A DNA stretch of 14,112 bases from Deltaproteobacteria bacterium (lineage in GTDB: Bacteria; Myxococcota_A; UBA796; UBA2385): NCBI GenBank assembly GCA_947462115.1, contig CANHON010000088.1, positions 1 through 14,112 of the forward strand. The letters are read 5' to 3'. The position numbers were made by a program, and so were the translations under genes. Position 1 is the first letter of the stretch. Every line of letters begins with the position of its first letter. Below, in pieces: positions 1 through 7,505 of the stretch. A model generated the notes under the pieces. The model was not told the origin of the DNA, made no database searches, and saw only the letters and a list, made by a program, of their open reading frames with translations.

Positions 1-313
1 CAGGGCGCCGGTGCCCGTTTCAAGGGGCGGCCTGCTCGGTTTGCTGCTGCCCGAGGGGCTTCAGCGGCGGGGGCCCGTGGCAACAGTGGCCGGGCCCCGG
101 AGACAGGGAGGGCGCCGCGCGGGGGTTTCAAGTCCCGGCTCGCGAGCCCCCGGCGCTTATAAAGGGGCCCGCGCGGCGTCAAGGCCCCAGGCGCACCTTC
201 GTCGAGCCCTCCACGAATCGCCGAGAATAGCCTGAGAGAGGCCGCTCTGAACGCGGTGTGTCAAGGGAGCGCCGCCCCGTGCATACTGGGCGCCCCTCCA
301 CACTGGCGCCCCG
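1..313. other. Non-coding leader region with inverted repeats
   Basis: No convincing gene is visible in either strand; the short open frames here are rich in Arg, Ala, Gly and Pro and look like GC-rich shadows. The stretch holds an 8-bp perfect inverted repeat (GGGGCCCG at 70-77, CGGGCCCC at 91-98), a perfect 12-bp palindrome GGCTCGCGAGCC at 137-148, and two copies of GTTTCAAG (17-24 and 125-132). A TATAAA hexamer at 158-163 has no good partner -35. It may be the 3' flank of a gene outside the window plus the regulatory region of the sensor-deaminase gene. Confidence 0.55.
259..287 (+). promoter_or_regulatory. Candidate sigma70-like promoter of the sensor-deaminase operon
   Basis: TGTCAA at 259-264 and CATACT at 282-287 are separated by 17 bases. 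The -10 keeps the key A and final T; the -35 is a weak match to TTGACA. A start site near 294 would leave a leader of only about 20 bases before the ATG at 314, which fits the absence of a recognisable Shine-Dalgarno sequence there. This is a sequence match only. Confidence 0.35.
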
Positions 314-1522
314 ATGCTCCACCTCATCGTCCACAACATCGGCCACCACGATCTTTACCTCGACCGGCCTGGGGATCCCCCCGGGCTGCGGAGGCCCACC
401 GGCAGCCGCCTGCAGCGCCTCGGCGCGGCCCTGAGCGAGGAGGTCCTGGCCGGAGCAAGGCTCGAGGGTCCCCGAAGCCTCCGGTTGGCTGCGCCCGTGG
501 ACGATCCCGATGGCGAGCCCTTCTCACTGCTCTTTATGCCGCTGCTCGGCGCGGCGCTGGACCGAGCCGAGGCGTCGATGGACGAGAACAGCCGCCTGGA
601 GCTGCTCCTCCTCACCGCCGGGCAGCCCGGCGAGGCCAACAGCCCCGAGCGCATCGCCCCGGCCCTCGAGGCCTACGCGAAGCTGCGCTGGGCGGCCCTC
701 GGGCTCGCGGGCCGGGCCGCCGTTCGGCGCATCCACTTGCCGGACGCCTTCGCGCTGGAGCCAGGCGCGCTCTACGATCGCGTGCAGCGGCCCATTGAGA
801 CCGAGTGTCAGGCGCTGGCCACGCAGTACCCCGCCCAGTGGCGCAAGCACCTCCGCGTCTACCTCTCGGCGAGCACGGGCACCGCGGCGATGTTGGCGGG
901 CCTCGTCACCGCGCTTCATCGGTGGCGTCCGTTGATCCTCACCGTGCCCAACGCCCGCCAGGAGCCCTCCATCGGGCGAAGCGGCGCGCCCAACCTCGTG
1001 AGCTGCCGAGAGACTCCGATGCACGACATCGGGGCGAGCGTACCGCTCAAGCCGCAGCAGCTCGACGAGGCCGCCCTCCTCGCGACCGAGGAGCTCCGGC
1101 GCTGGGCCGCCGAGTACCGCAGCATGCGGCCGGTGCGGGCCAAAGATGAGACGGGCGAGCAGGGCTTTTGGTTCCGCAAAGGCCAACAAGAGGTGCTCGC
1201 GACCATCGTGACCCGGGGGCCCGACGGCGCGCTGAAGGCCTACCGCGGCGTCAACCTCGAAGTGAGCCTGCCCACCGGGAGCCTCTGCGCCGAGCGCAAC
1301 GCCATCGGCACGGCCCTGGTCGACCGGCCGACCCTGCGTCGCCAAGACATCGAGGCTGTCGCCATTGTGGGGATGGACGAGGCCCAAGACCGCCTCGGCC
1401 CCTGCGGCGCCTGCCAGGAGTGGCTCCGCAAGGTCAGCGAAGTGAACCCAGGGCTGCAGATCCTCACCTTCAACGGCCCGTCGATGGGCACCGTCTACCA
1501 CCAACCCCTGAGCCCCGGCTGA
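314..1522 (+). CDS. CARF-like sensor domain fused to Cdd-type cytidine deaminase
   Basis: A 402-residue two-domain protein. The N-terminal half (about 1-240) resembles CARF Rossmann domains: it opens with a hydrophobic strand running into NIGHHDL (8-14, compare the NVGxxDL-like first strand of CARF proteins), has a second strand LLLLTAGQ (97-104), and then VYLSASTGTAAM (182-193), which corresponds to the Gly-Thr-Pro-Met ligand loop. The C-terminal domain (about 275-400) is a complete cytidine deaminase: substrate motif NLE (314-316), CAERNAI (325-331) with zinc Cys325 and catalytic Glu327, and PCGAC (363-367) with zinc Cys364 and Cys367. The deaminase assignment is strong; the CARF assignment is inferred from motif order. 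If right, a cyclic oligonucleotide would control hydrolytic deamination of cytidine or a cytidine nucleotide in the cytosol. Known CARF-deaminase proteins (Cad1) use an unrelated adenosine-deaminase fold. There is no upstream in-frame start before the stop at 248-250. Confidence 0.8.
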   Translation: MLHLIVHNIGHHDLYLDRPGDPPGLRRPTGSRLQRLGAALSEEVLAGARLEGPRSLRLAAPVDDPDGEPFSLLFMPLLGAALDRAEASMDENSRLELLLLTAGQPGEANSPERIAPALEAYAKLRWAALGLAGRAAVRRIHLPDAFALEPGALYDRVQRPIETECQALATQYPAQWRKHLRVYLSASTGTAAMLAGLVTALHRWRPLILTVPNARQEPSIGRSGAPNLVSCRETPMHDIGASVPLKPQQLDEAALLATEELRRWAAEYRSMRPVRAKDETGEQGFWFRKGQQEVLATIVTRGPDGALKAYRGVNLEVSLPTGSLCAERNAIGTALVDRPTLRRQDIEAVAIVGMDEAQDRLGPCGACQEWLRKVSEVNPGLQILTFNGPSMGTVYHQPLSPG

Positions 1523-1568
1523 GCCTGGGCCACATCGGGTCCGCCCCGTCGGGCCCCGGAGCCTGTTC

Positions 1569-2420
1569 ATGAGCACCATCACCGTCTTCGGCGCCGGCCT
1601 CCTCGGCGCCGGCATGGTCCGCAACCTCGCTGAGAAGGGCCACGCCGTCCGCGTCTGGAACCGGAGCCCCGGCCGGGCCGCGCCCCTCGCCGACTGCGCG
1701 ACCGTCTGCACGAGCCCTGCCGACGCCCTGGAGGGCGCCGAACGGCTCCACATCCTCCTCTCTGAGGATGACGCTGTGGACAGCGTCCTCGCGCTCGCCA
1801 TGGGGGCGATCCAGCCAGGCCTGCCCGTCCTCGACCACTGCACCAACCTGCCGGCCCGGGTCGCGGCCCGGAGCGCGGCCCTGCGCGCCCAAGGCGTCCA
1901 ATACCTGCACGCGCCGGTCTTCATGGGCCCGGCCAACATGCGCGAAGGCAGCGGCCTGATGCTGATCGCCGGGCCCAGCGCGGAGGTCGAGGCGCTGCAG
2001 CCCGCGCTGTCGGAGCTGACCGGAAAGGTCTGGCACGTCGGCGAGCGGGTCGACCTCGCCGCGGTCCACAAGCTCAGCGGGAACGCCCTGCTGCTCTCCC
2101 TCTCCGGCGTGCTGGGCGACATCCTTTCGATGGGCGAGGCCCAGGGCCTCAGCCCGGACGAGACGATGGCGGTGTTCGAGGTCTTCCGACCGGGCGGCGC
2201 GCTGGTGCCCATGGCCAAGCGGGTGACCAGCGCCGCGACCGCGCCCCCGAGCTTCGAGCTCGCGATGGCCCAAAAAGACGTCCGGCTGATGATCGCCGCC
2301 GCCAACGGGCCCGAGGGTCTCGTGGTGCTGCCCGCGGTCGCCGCCGCGATGGCCGCCGCCGCCGCCGCCGGTCACGGCCAGCAGGACTTCGCGATCTACG
2401 CCCGCCCGCGCGCGCGCTGA
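1569..2420 (+). CDS. NAD(P)-dependent beta-hydroxyacid dehydrogenase family protein
   Basis: A 283-residue soluble oxidoreductase of the 3-hydroxyisobutyrate dehydrogenase / 6-phosphogluconate dehydrogenase-like family, of normal length. The N-terminal Rossmann fold shows GAGLLGAGM (8-16) followed by VWNRSPGR (29-36); Asn-Arg at this place usually marks NADP(H) preference. The substrate segment is DHCTNLP (89-95), a variant of the usual DxST, and APVFMGPANMREG (115-127). The catalytic lysine is Lys168 with Asn172 (KLSGN), and the C-terminal GQQDFAI is the family's late helix motif. A GGAG Shine-Dalgarno lies 7 bases before ATG. Only 46 bases separate it from the sensor-deaminase gene, so co-transcription is likely. 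Substrate is unknown; related enzymes act on succinic semialdehyde, glyoxylate, hydroxyisobutyrate or imines. The atypical DHCTN suggests a non-standard substrate. Confidence 0.88.
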   Translation: MSTITVFGAGLLGAGMVRNLAEKGHAVRVWNRSPGRAAPLADCATVCTSPADALEGAERLHILLSEDDAVDSVLALAMGAIQPGLPVLDHCTNLPARVAARSAALRAQGVQYLHAPVFMGPANMREGSGLMLIAGPSAEVEALQPALSELTGKVWHVGERVDLAAVHKLSGNALLLSLSGVLGDILSMGEAQGLSPDETMAVFEVFRPGGALVPMAKRVTSAATAPPSFELAMAQKDVRLMIAAANGPEGLVVLPAVAAAMAAAAAAGHGQQDFAIYARPRAR

Positions 2421-2605
2421 TCAGGCCCGGGGGAGGTGCCGCCGAAGCCGGCCAGTGGCTGACCGATCCGGTTCACCAAGGGGCCCAGGTCGCACCAAAG
2501 ACACCTCGTGACGGAAATCCACCTGCACACCTGTTCGGGTTGGTTAAACCGACGGCGCGCGCGGAGGCGGCCCACAAAGCCGCCCGCGGAGCGTCGCCCC
2601 TCGCC

Positions 2606-2611
2606 TATACT
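2606..2611 (+). promoter_or_regulatory. Candidate -10 element upstream of MopE-repeat lipoprotein
   Basis: TATACT, a near-consensus -10 hexamer in a very GC-rich setting, 29 bases before the ATG at 2641. No convincing -35 lies at 16-18 bases, so an alternative sigma factor or an activator may be involved. A small palindrome GGTTAAACC occurs about 65 bases upstream of it. Confidence 0.35.
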
Positions 2612-2640
2612 CCTCCGCACGCCACCGCCCCGGAGCCCCC

Positions 2641-5600
2641 ATGCGCCGATCCCTGCCCCGCTCCGCGCTGCTCGCGCTCCTCGGGATGTCCACCTTGATC
2701 TCCTGCGAGCCGAGCGACCCCACCGCCAGCAAGGGCGGGCTCGGCCTCGACACCGTGGATCAGGACACCGATGGAGACGGATTTTTCGGTGAGGATGACT
2801 GCATCGAGGGCGACGCGGCGGTCAACGCGGGCGCCATCGAGCGCTGCGACGGCATCGACAACAATTGCGACGGCGAGGTCGATGAGGGCGTCACCAGCCC
2901 CTGGTACGCCGACCTCGACGGCGATGGCTTCGGCGACCCCGAAGCGGTGACCGAGGCCTGCGAGCCGCCGGCCGACACCGTGGACAGCGGGACGGACTGC
3001 GACGACAGCGACCCCACCAGCTACCCGGGCGCGGCCGAGGTCTGCGACGGCCTCGACAACGACTGCGACGACGTGGTCGACGACGACGAGCTCCTGGACT
3101 GGTACGCCGACGCCGACGGGGACGGCTTCGGCGAGCCCGAGTCGGTGATCCGATCCTGCACCCCGGTCGAAGGGGCCGTCCTCAACGACAGCGACTGCGA
3201 CGACAGCGACGAGGACGCCTACCCCGGCGCCTTGGAGCGCTGCGACGAGCTCGACAATGACTGCGACGGCGAGGTCGACGAGGAGGTCGGCGCGACCTGG
3301 TACGAAGACAAAGACGACGACGGCTACGGCCTCCCCGACCGAACCACCGTCGCTTGCGCCGAGCCCGTGGGCTACGCGCCCCTCCCGGGCGACTGCGACG
3401 ACCTCGACGCGGCCTTCAACCCCGCCGCCGATGAGTCGGACTGCACCGACCCCACCGACTACAATTGCGACGGCAGCGTCGCTTTCGAAGACTTGGACCT
3501 CGATAGCTTTCCGGCCTGCCGCGACTGCGACGACCGCGACGGCGGCGTGCGCCCCGACGCGCTGGAGGTCTGCAATGGCATCGACGACGACTGCGACGGC
3601 CAGCGCGACGATGACGACAGCAGCGTCGACCTGAGCACCGGCAGCACCTTCTACGAGGACGACGACGCCGACGGCTTCGGCGATCCCCTCGATGACCTGG
3701 AGGCCTGCGCCCAGCCCGCCGGCACGAGCCGGGACGGCACCGACTGCGACGACCGAAGCGGCGCGGTCAACCCAAGCGCAGCCGAGGTGTGCAACGGCGA
3801 TGACGACGACTGCGACGGGCTCGCCGACGACGATGACCCCGATCTGGTCCTGAGCACCGGCCTCGTCTGGTACCGCGACCTCGACGGCGACGGCTTCGGC
3901 GACCCCGGGACCGCCCGCCGCGCCTGCGTGGCGCCCGTGGGCTTCGTCGCCGACAGCCGGGACTGCGACGATCGCTCCGCGGCGGTCCGCCCCACGGCCG
4001 CGGAGGTCTGCAACGGCATCGACGATGACTGCGATGCCCAGATTGACGACGCAGACGGCAGCCTCGCCTTGAGCTCGACGGCGAGCTGGTACGCCGACAC
4101 CGACGGCGATGGCTTCGGCAGCACCGCCGCGCTCAGCCGCACCTGCGTCGCGCCCGCCGGATCGGTCAGCGCCAGCGGCGACTGCAACGACAGCGCCGCC
4201 GCCGTCAACCCGGCCGCCGCCGAGCAATGCAACGGCATCGACGACGACTGCGACAGCCAGATCGACGACGCCGACAGCAGCTTGGCCCTCGCCAGCACCA
4301 CCACTTGGTACCGCGACGCCGACGGCGACAGCTTCGGCAGCCCGAGCACCACCACCCGCACCTGCGTCGTGCCGAGCGGCTTCGTCGCGGGCGCGACCGA
4401 CTGCGATGACGCCCGCGCCGCGGTCAACCCGGCGGCCGCGGAGCTCTGCAACAGCATCGACGACGACTGCGACAGCCAGATCGACGACGCTGACAGCAGC
4501 TTGGCCCTCGCCAGCGCCACCACCTGGTACCGCGACGCCGACGGCGACGCCTACGGCAGCGCCAGCGTCTCGAGCCGGAGCTGCCTCGTCACCAGCGGCT
4601 ACGTCGCCAGCGCGACCGACTGCAATGACACCAACGCCGCCGTCAACCCGGCCGCTGCCGAGCGCTGCAACAGCATCGACGACGACTGTGACAGCCAGAT
4701 TGACGACGCCGACAGCAGCTTGGCCCTCACCAGCGCCACCACTTGGTACCGCGACGCCGACGGCGACAGCTACGGCAGCGCCGCGACCACGAGCCGGAGC
4801 TGCCTCGCCGCCAGCGGCTACGTCGCCAGCGCGACCGACTGCAATGACGCGGCGGCGGCCACTTACCCCGGCGCCCCCGAGCGCTGGGACTGCACCGACA
4901 CCAACTGCGACGGCTTTGCCCTGCCGGTCGGCGACGGGCGCGACGGCGCGCTCACCGCCAGCGGCGGCACCTTCAGCACCACCCGCACCGCGCTCTCCGG
5001 CGGCGCGGCCGTGGGCGCCACGAGCCTCACCGTCGCTTCCTCGTCCGGCTTCGCGAGCGGCGATCTTGCCCTCGTGGTGAGCGTGTTCGGCGCCGGGGCC
5101 GGCTCCTGGGAGGTGCTCACCCTGAGCGGGGTCGCCGCCGGCAGGCTCGACCTCGCCACGCCCGTGAGCGTCGCGCAGTCCGCGGCCGACACCGTCTGGG
5201 TGGCCCGGATGCCGCAGTACAGCAGCGTCAGCGTGCCCGCCGGTCAGACCTTGTTCGCGCCGGCCTGGTCCGCGGCGAGCAGCCTCGGCGGCGGCCTCGT
5301 CGCCTTCGTCGTGAGCGGGACCCTCGACCTGCGGGGCGCCATTGAGGCGAGCGGGCGCGGCTACCTGGGCGGCGGTCGGACCAGCACGGCGACCCAAGTC
5401 GGCGTTCAAGGCCAAGGGTCAACCAGCACCGGCGCCCGAGCCACCGCGGCCAACGGGGTGGGCGGCGGCGGCGGTCACTCGGTCTCCCTCACCCACGCCG
5501 ACGGGGGAGGCGGCGGCCACGGCACCGCGGGCGCCATCGGGGGCACCATCGCCGGCTGGGGCAACACCGCAGGGGCGGGCGGCGGCACCGCCGGCACCAG

Positions 5601-6024
5601 CGCGCTCACCCGGCTGCTCTACGGGGGCGGCGGCGGCGGCGGGAGCCTCGACGCCGACGCCGAGGGCGGGAGCTACGGCGGCGGGGGCGGCGCGGGCGGC
5701 GGTATGGTCTTGTTCTCAGCCCAGACCCTTTATTTGAGCGGGGCGGTCCGGGTGGACGGCGCCCCGGGCGAGAACGGCTACAACGCCGGCAGCGCCGCTT
5801 CCCCCGGCGGCGGCGGCGGTGGGGCTGGCGGCAGCGTCTGGATCGGCGCCGCCAGCCTGTCGGCCAGCAGCGGCAGCCTCAGCGCGGCCGGCGCGATCGG
5901 CGGCCTCGGCTCCGAGGCGGGCAGCTCGGCCACCCGCGGCGGCACCGGCGGCGTCGGGCGCATTCGCACCCAGCTCCCCGCAGCCCCCGCCTCCAGCCCC
6001 AGCGCCTACGCGACCTGCCCCTGA
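2641..6024 (+). CDS. MopE-type metal-binding repeat lipoprotein with glycine-rich C-terminal domain
   Basis: A 1127-residue predicted lipoprotein. The signal peptide ends in a lipobox LISC with Cys22. Residues about 40-765 carry roughly eleven putative metal-binding units of the MopE type (CDGxDNxCDGxxDE followed by WYxDxDGDGFG and a DCDD segment); MopE is a copper-binding surface protein of Methylococcus, and similar motifs are common in Myxococcota. Units 1-3 have a 66-residue period, units 5-11 an exact 73-residue period; unit 4 and the last unit are degenerate, the last with Trp in place of the first Cys. Residues about 765-1127 form a separate domain, with a WEVLTL/VPQY-like segment, SGTLDLRGAIEASGRG and long Gly runs, probably an extracellular beta-rich fold. 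No C-terminal sorting tail is seen. Probable role: surface or outer-membrane protein binding Ca or Cu; no enzyme motif found. The antisense strand is open over much of this gene and is not considered coding. Confidence 0.85.
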   Translation: MRRSLPRSALLALLGMSTLISCEPSDPTASKGGLGLDTVDQDTDGDGFFGEDDCIEGDAAVNAGAIERCDGIDNNCDGEVDEGVTSPWYADLDGDGFGDPEAVTEACEPPADTVDSGTDCDDSDPTSYPGAAEVCDGLDNDCDDVVDDDELLDWYADADGDGFGEPESVIRSCTPVEGAVLNDSDCDDSDEDAYPGALERCDELDNDCDGEVDEEVGATWYEDKDDDGYGLPDRTTVACAEPVGYAPLPGDCDDLDAAFNPAADESDCTDPTDYNCDGSVAFEDLDLDSFPACRDCDDRDGGVRPDALEVCNGIDDDCDGQRDDDDSSVDLSTGSTFYEDDDADGFGDPLDDLEACAQPAGTSRDGTDCDDRSGAVNPSAAEVCNGDDDDCDGLADDDDPDLVLSTGLVWYRDLDGDGFGDPGTARRACVAPVGFVADSRDCDDRSAAVRPTAAEVCNGIDDDCDAQIDDADGSLALSSTASWYADTDGDGFGSTAALSRTCVAPAGSVSASGDCNDSAAAVNPAAAEQCNGIDDDCDSQIDDADSSLALASTTTWYRDADGDSFGSPSTTTRTCVVPSGFVAGATDCDDARAAVNPAAAELCNSIDDDCDSQIDDADSSLALASATTWYRDADGDAYGSASVSSRSCLVTSGYVASATDCNDTNAAVNPAAAERCNSIDDDCDSQIDDADSSLALTSATTWYRDADGDSYGSAATTSRSCLAASGYVASATDCNDAAAATYPGAPERWDCTDTNCDGFALPVGDGRDGALTASGGTFSTTRTALSGGAAVGATSLTVASSSGFASGDLALVVSVFGAGAGSWEVLTLSGVAAGRLDLATPVSVAQSAADTVWVARMPQYSSVSVPAGQTLFAPAWSAASSLGGGLVAFVVSGTLDLRGAIEASGRGYLGGGRTSTATQVGVQGQGSTSTGARATAANGVGGGGGHSVSLTHADGGGGGHGTAGAIGGTIAGWGNTAGAGGGTAGTSALTRLLYGGGGGGGSLDADAEGGSYGGGGGAGGGMVLFSAQTLYLSGAVRVDGAPGENGYNAGSAASPGGGGGGAGGSVWIGAASLSASSGSLSAAGAIGGLGSEAGSSATRGGTGGVGRIRTQLPAAPASSPSAYATCP
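2845..3240 (+). repeat. Two 198-bp in-frame repeat periods
   Basis: The first Cys codon of consecutive MopE motifs lies at 2845, 3043 and 3241, giving an exact 198-base (66-codon) period. These units have the CDG-x-DNxCDG form, whereas later units read CNGIDDDCD and are 7 codons longer. Confidence 0.8.
3571..4884 (+). repeat. Six tandem 219-bp in-frame repeats
   Basis: Motif Cys codons fall at 3571, 3790, 4009, 4228, 4447 and 4666, exactly 219 bases (73 codons) apart, and the next period starts at 4885, where the codon is TGG (Trp) instead of TGC. The units starting at 4228, 4447 and 4666 are almost identical at the DNA level over the first 110 bases, indicating recent duplication or gene conversion; outer units are more diverged. 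Confidence 0.88.
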
Positions 6025-6054
6025 CCTGAGCGGCGGCCGACGCCCGGAGCCGAC

Positions 6055-6681
6055 ATGCCCCAAGCCTACGCTTCCCCCGGCGCCGTGCTCTGGCTGCACG
6101 GCCTCGGCGCCACCGCCGATGACTTCGCCGGCCTCGGCCGCGCGATCGGCCGAACCGAGCTCCAGTGGCTGCTGCCCCAAGCGCCCCAGCGGGCCCTCAC
6201 CCTGTTCGGCGGCGAGCGGGCCGCCGCCTGGTACGACCTCATCGCGCCCTGGGGCGCGGGCGAGCGGGCCAAAAAAGCCGACGTGGACGACATCTGCGCG
6301 CAGCTGCAGCGGCTGATCCAAGTCGAGGTGCCGGACCCGCGGCGCCTCGTGATCGGCGGCTTTAGCCAGGGCGCGGCCACCGCCCAGCGGCTCGTGGCGG
6401 GGCTCCCCTTCCCGATCGCCGGGCTGGTCGCCTTCTCCGGCTACCCGATCGACCTGCCCTGGGCGCCGACCGCCGTGGCCCCTTGCCCCGCGCTGGTCGC
6501 CCACGGCCGGATCGACGACGTGGTGCCCCTCAGCGGCGGTCGGGCCAGCGTCGCCGCGCTGGAGGCCCGCGGCCACGCCGTTCGGTGGTGCGAGACGCCC
6601 GCGGCGCACGCCGTTCATCCGATCCAGATCACCGCGCTGCGCGGCTTCTTCGCCGAGGTGCTCCCGCCGATCGGCGCTTAG
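6055..6681 (+). CDS. Alpha/beta-hydrolase carboxylesterase (acyl-protein thioesterase/phospholipase-like)
   Basis: A 208-residue cytosolic serine hydrolase of the small carboxylesterase / acyl-protein thioesterase (YpfH-like) family, at normal length. It shows the oxyanion segment LHGLGATADDF (14-24), PQAP (41-44), WYDL (59-62), the nucleophile elbow GFSQG with Ser104, AFSGY (126-130), an acid at Asp154 in HGRIDDVVP, and a histidine at His185 in AAHAVHP, where most relatives have GHxI. The three catalytic residues are present, so activity on short-chain acyl esters or lysophospholipids is expected; the true substrate is unknown. GGAG lies 5 bases before the ATG, and only 30 bases separate it from the upstream lipoprotein gene, so the two may be co-transcribed. 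Its stop overlaps the stop of the opposing deaminase gene by 4 bases. Confidence 0.87.
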   Translation: MPQAYASPGAVLWLHGLGATADDFAGLGRAIGRTELQWLLPQAPQRALTLFGGERAAAWYDLIAPWGAGERAKKADVDDICAQLQRLIQVEVPDPRRLVIGGFSQGAATAQRLVAGLPFPIAGLVAFSGYPIDLPWAPTAVAPCPALVAHGRIDDVVPLSGGRASVAALEARGHAVRWCETPAAHAVHPIQITALRGFFAEVLPPIGA

Positions 6682-7505
6682 CCGTCCAGGCCCGCGCGCT
6701 CCGCCGCCGTGGCTTGGCGCTCCAAGCCAGCCAGGGCGAGCGCGGTGCCCTGCCCGAAGCGCCCGCGCTCCGGCTCCTCGTAAACGACCTCCTGTACGCC
6801 CACCTCCACGGCGAGGGCCGCGCACAGCCGACAGGGCTGCAGGCTTGTGAACAGCCGGTGCCCCGGCGCCAGCGGACCGCCGCTCCGCAGGGCGCTCAGC
6901 AGCACGACCACCTCCGCGTGCAGCAGGCGGTGCTCGCGCGCCTGGTTGGTGGCGCCGAGCACCGGCCGCCCAAAGGGATCGACGAGAACAGCGCCCACAG
7001 ACCGATCCTGATCGGAGCGCGGCCCGTCCCGCCGCGCCCGCGCCGCCAGCTCCCGGGCGAGCAAGATCGGGGGCCCGCCGCCGGGGGCCACGGGGGCCAT
7101 CCGGCCGAGGGCCGCGGCGATCGCGCCCTCGAGGCCCAGCATCGGCGGCGCCCCGGCGGGGATCGGCCGCACCCGATCGCCGAGCGCCACCCCAAAGCGC
7201 CCCCGTCGACCGCCGACCTGCACGGCTGCGCGATCCAGCGGGCGATCCAAGGAGGTCCACAGCCGGCGCCGCGACCAGCGCCGCGCCTGATAGCCCGCCA
7301 GCGCGTGAAGCCCGAGCAACAGCTCAAAGGCGGGCCCGACTGGCCACTGGGGCGCGGGGTCCTGTTGGTGGACCATCAGCACGCCATCGTCGCGGAGCAT
7401 CGCCGCGAAGTGCGACCGGCGCGGGAGCGCGCCCAGCCACCCAAGCAAGGTGGCCTCGTCGGGCTCCGGCGCGCCCGGCTTGGGACCTGTGGCCTCGGTT
7501 GTCAC
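6678..7505 (-). CDS. Deaminase-fold (CDA-like) zinc hydrolase, possibly Bd3614-like
   Basis: About 275 residues if the GTG at 7503-7505 is used. The C-terminal domain (about 165-260) has the deaminase-superfamily layout: strand GAVLVDPFGRPVLGATNQ, then HAE (196-198, zinc His196 and catalytic Glu198), then SLQPCRLCAA with zinc Cys225 and Cys228. The His ligand in HAE, rather than Cys, separates it from the Cdd domain at 314-1522 and places it with the dCMP/tRNA-deaminase-like branch. The N-terminal half (about 1-160) has no recognised motif. The arrangement, an uncharacterised N-terminal region plus a terminal deaminase, recalls the Bd3614-like family described from deltaproteobacteria; this is from memory and needs a profile search. 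Substrate (nucleotide, tRNA, or other) unknown. The open frame continues far upstream through the opposing secreted-protein gene, so the upstream part is discounted; GAGGGG lies 10 bases before the chosen GTG. Confidence 0.75.
   Translation of the reverse strand: MTTEATGPKPGAPEPDEATLLGWLGALPRRSHFAAMLRDDGVLMVHQQDPAPQWPVGPAFELLLGLHALAGYQARRWSRRRLWTSLDRPLDRAAVQVGGRRGRFGVALGDRVRPIPAGAPPMLGLEGAIAAALGRMAPVAPGGGPPILLARELAARARRDGPRSDQDRSVGAVLVDPFGRPVLGATNQAREHRLLHAEVVVLLSALRSGGPLAPGHRLFTSLQPCRLCAALAVEVGVQEVVYEEPERGRFGQGTALALAGLERQATAAERAGLDG

Noticed and set aside
17..132. Two GTTTCAAG copies as possible CRISPR repeats
   Set aside because: Only 8 bases match, there are only two copies, and the flanks differ; there is no regular array.
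11..235. 74-residue plus-strand frame at the left edge
   Set aside because: Arg/Gly/Pro-rich composition, no Shine-Dalgarno, no domain; typical of chance frames in GC-rich DNA.
524..2375. Long minus-strand frames across the sensor-deaminase and dehydrogenase genes
   Set aside because: Low-complexity Arg/Gly/Ala composition, opposite to two genes with intact active-site motifs.
2605..5415. 936-residue antisense frame with repeated AVAVVVDAVA-like segments
   Set aside because: It is the exact shadow of the MopE repeats on the other strand: Asp codons in GC-rich DNA read as Val/Ala in antisense. It has no domain match, and the sense frame has a signal peptide and conserved motifs.
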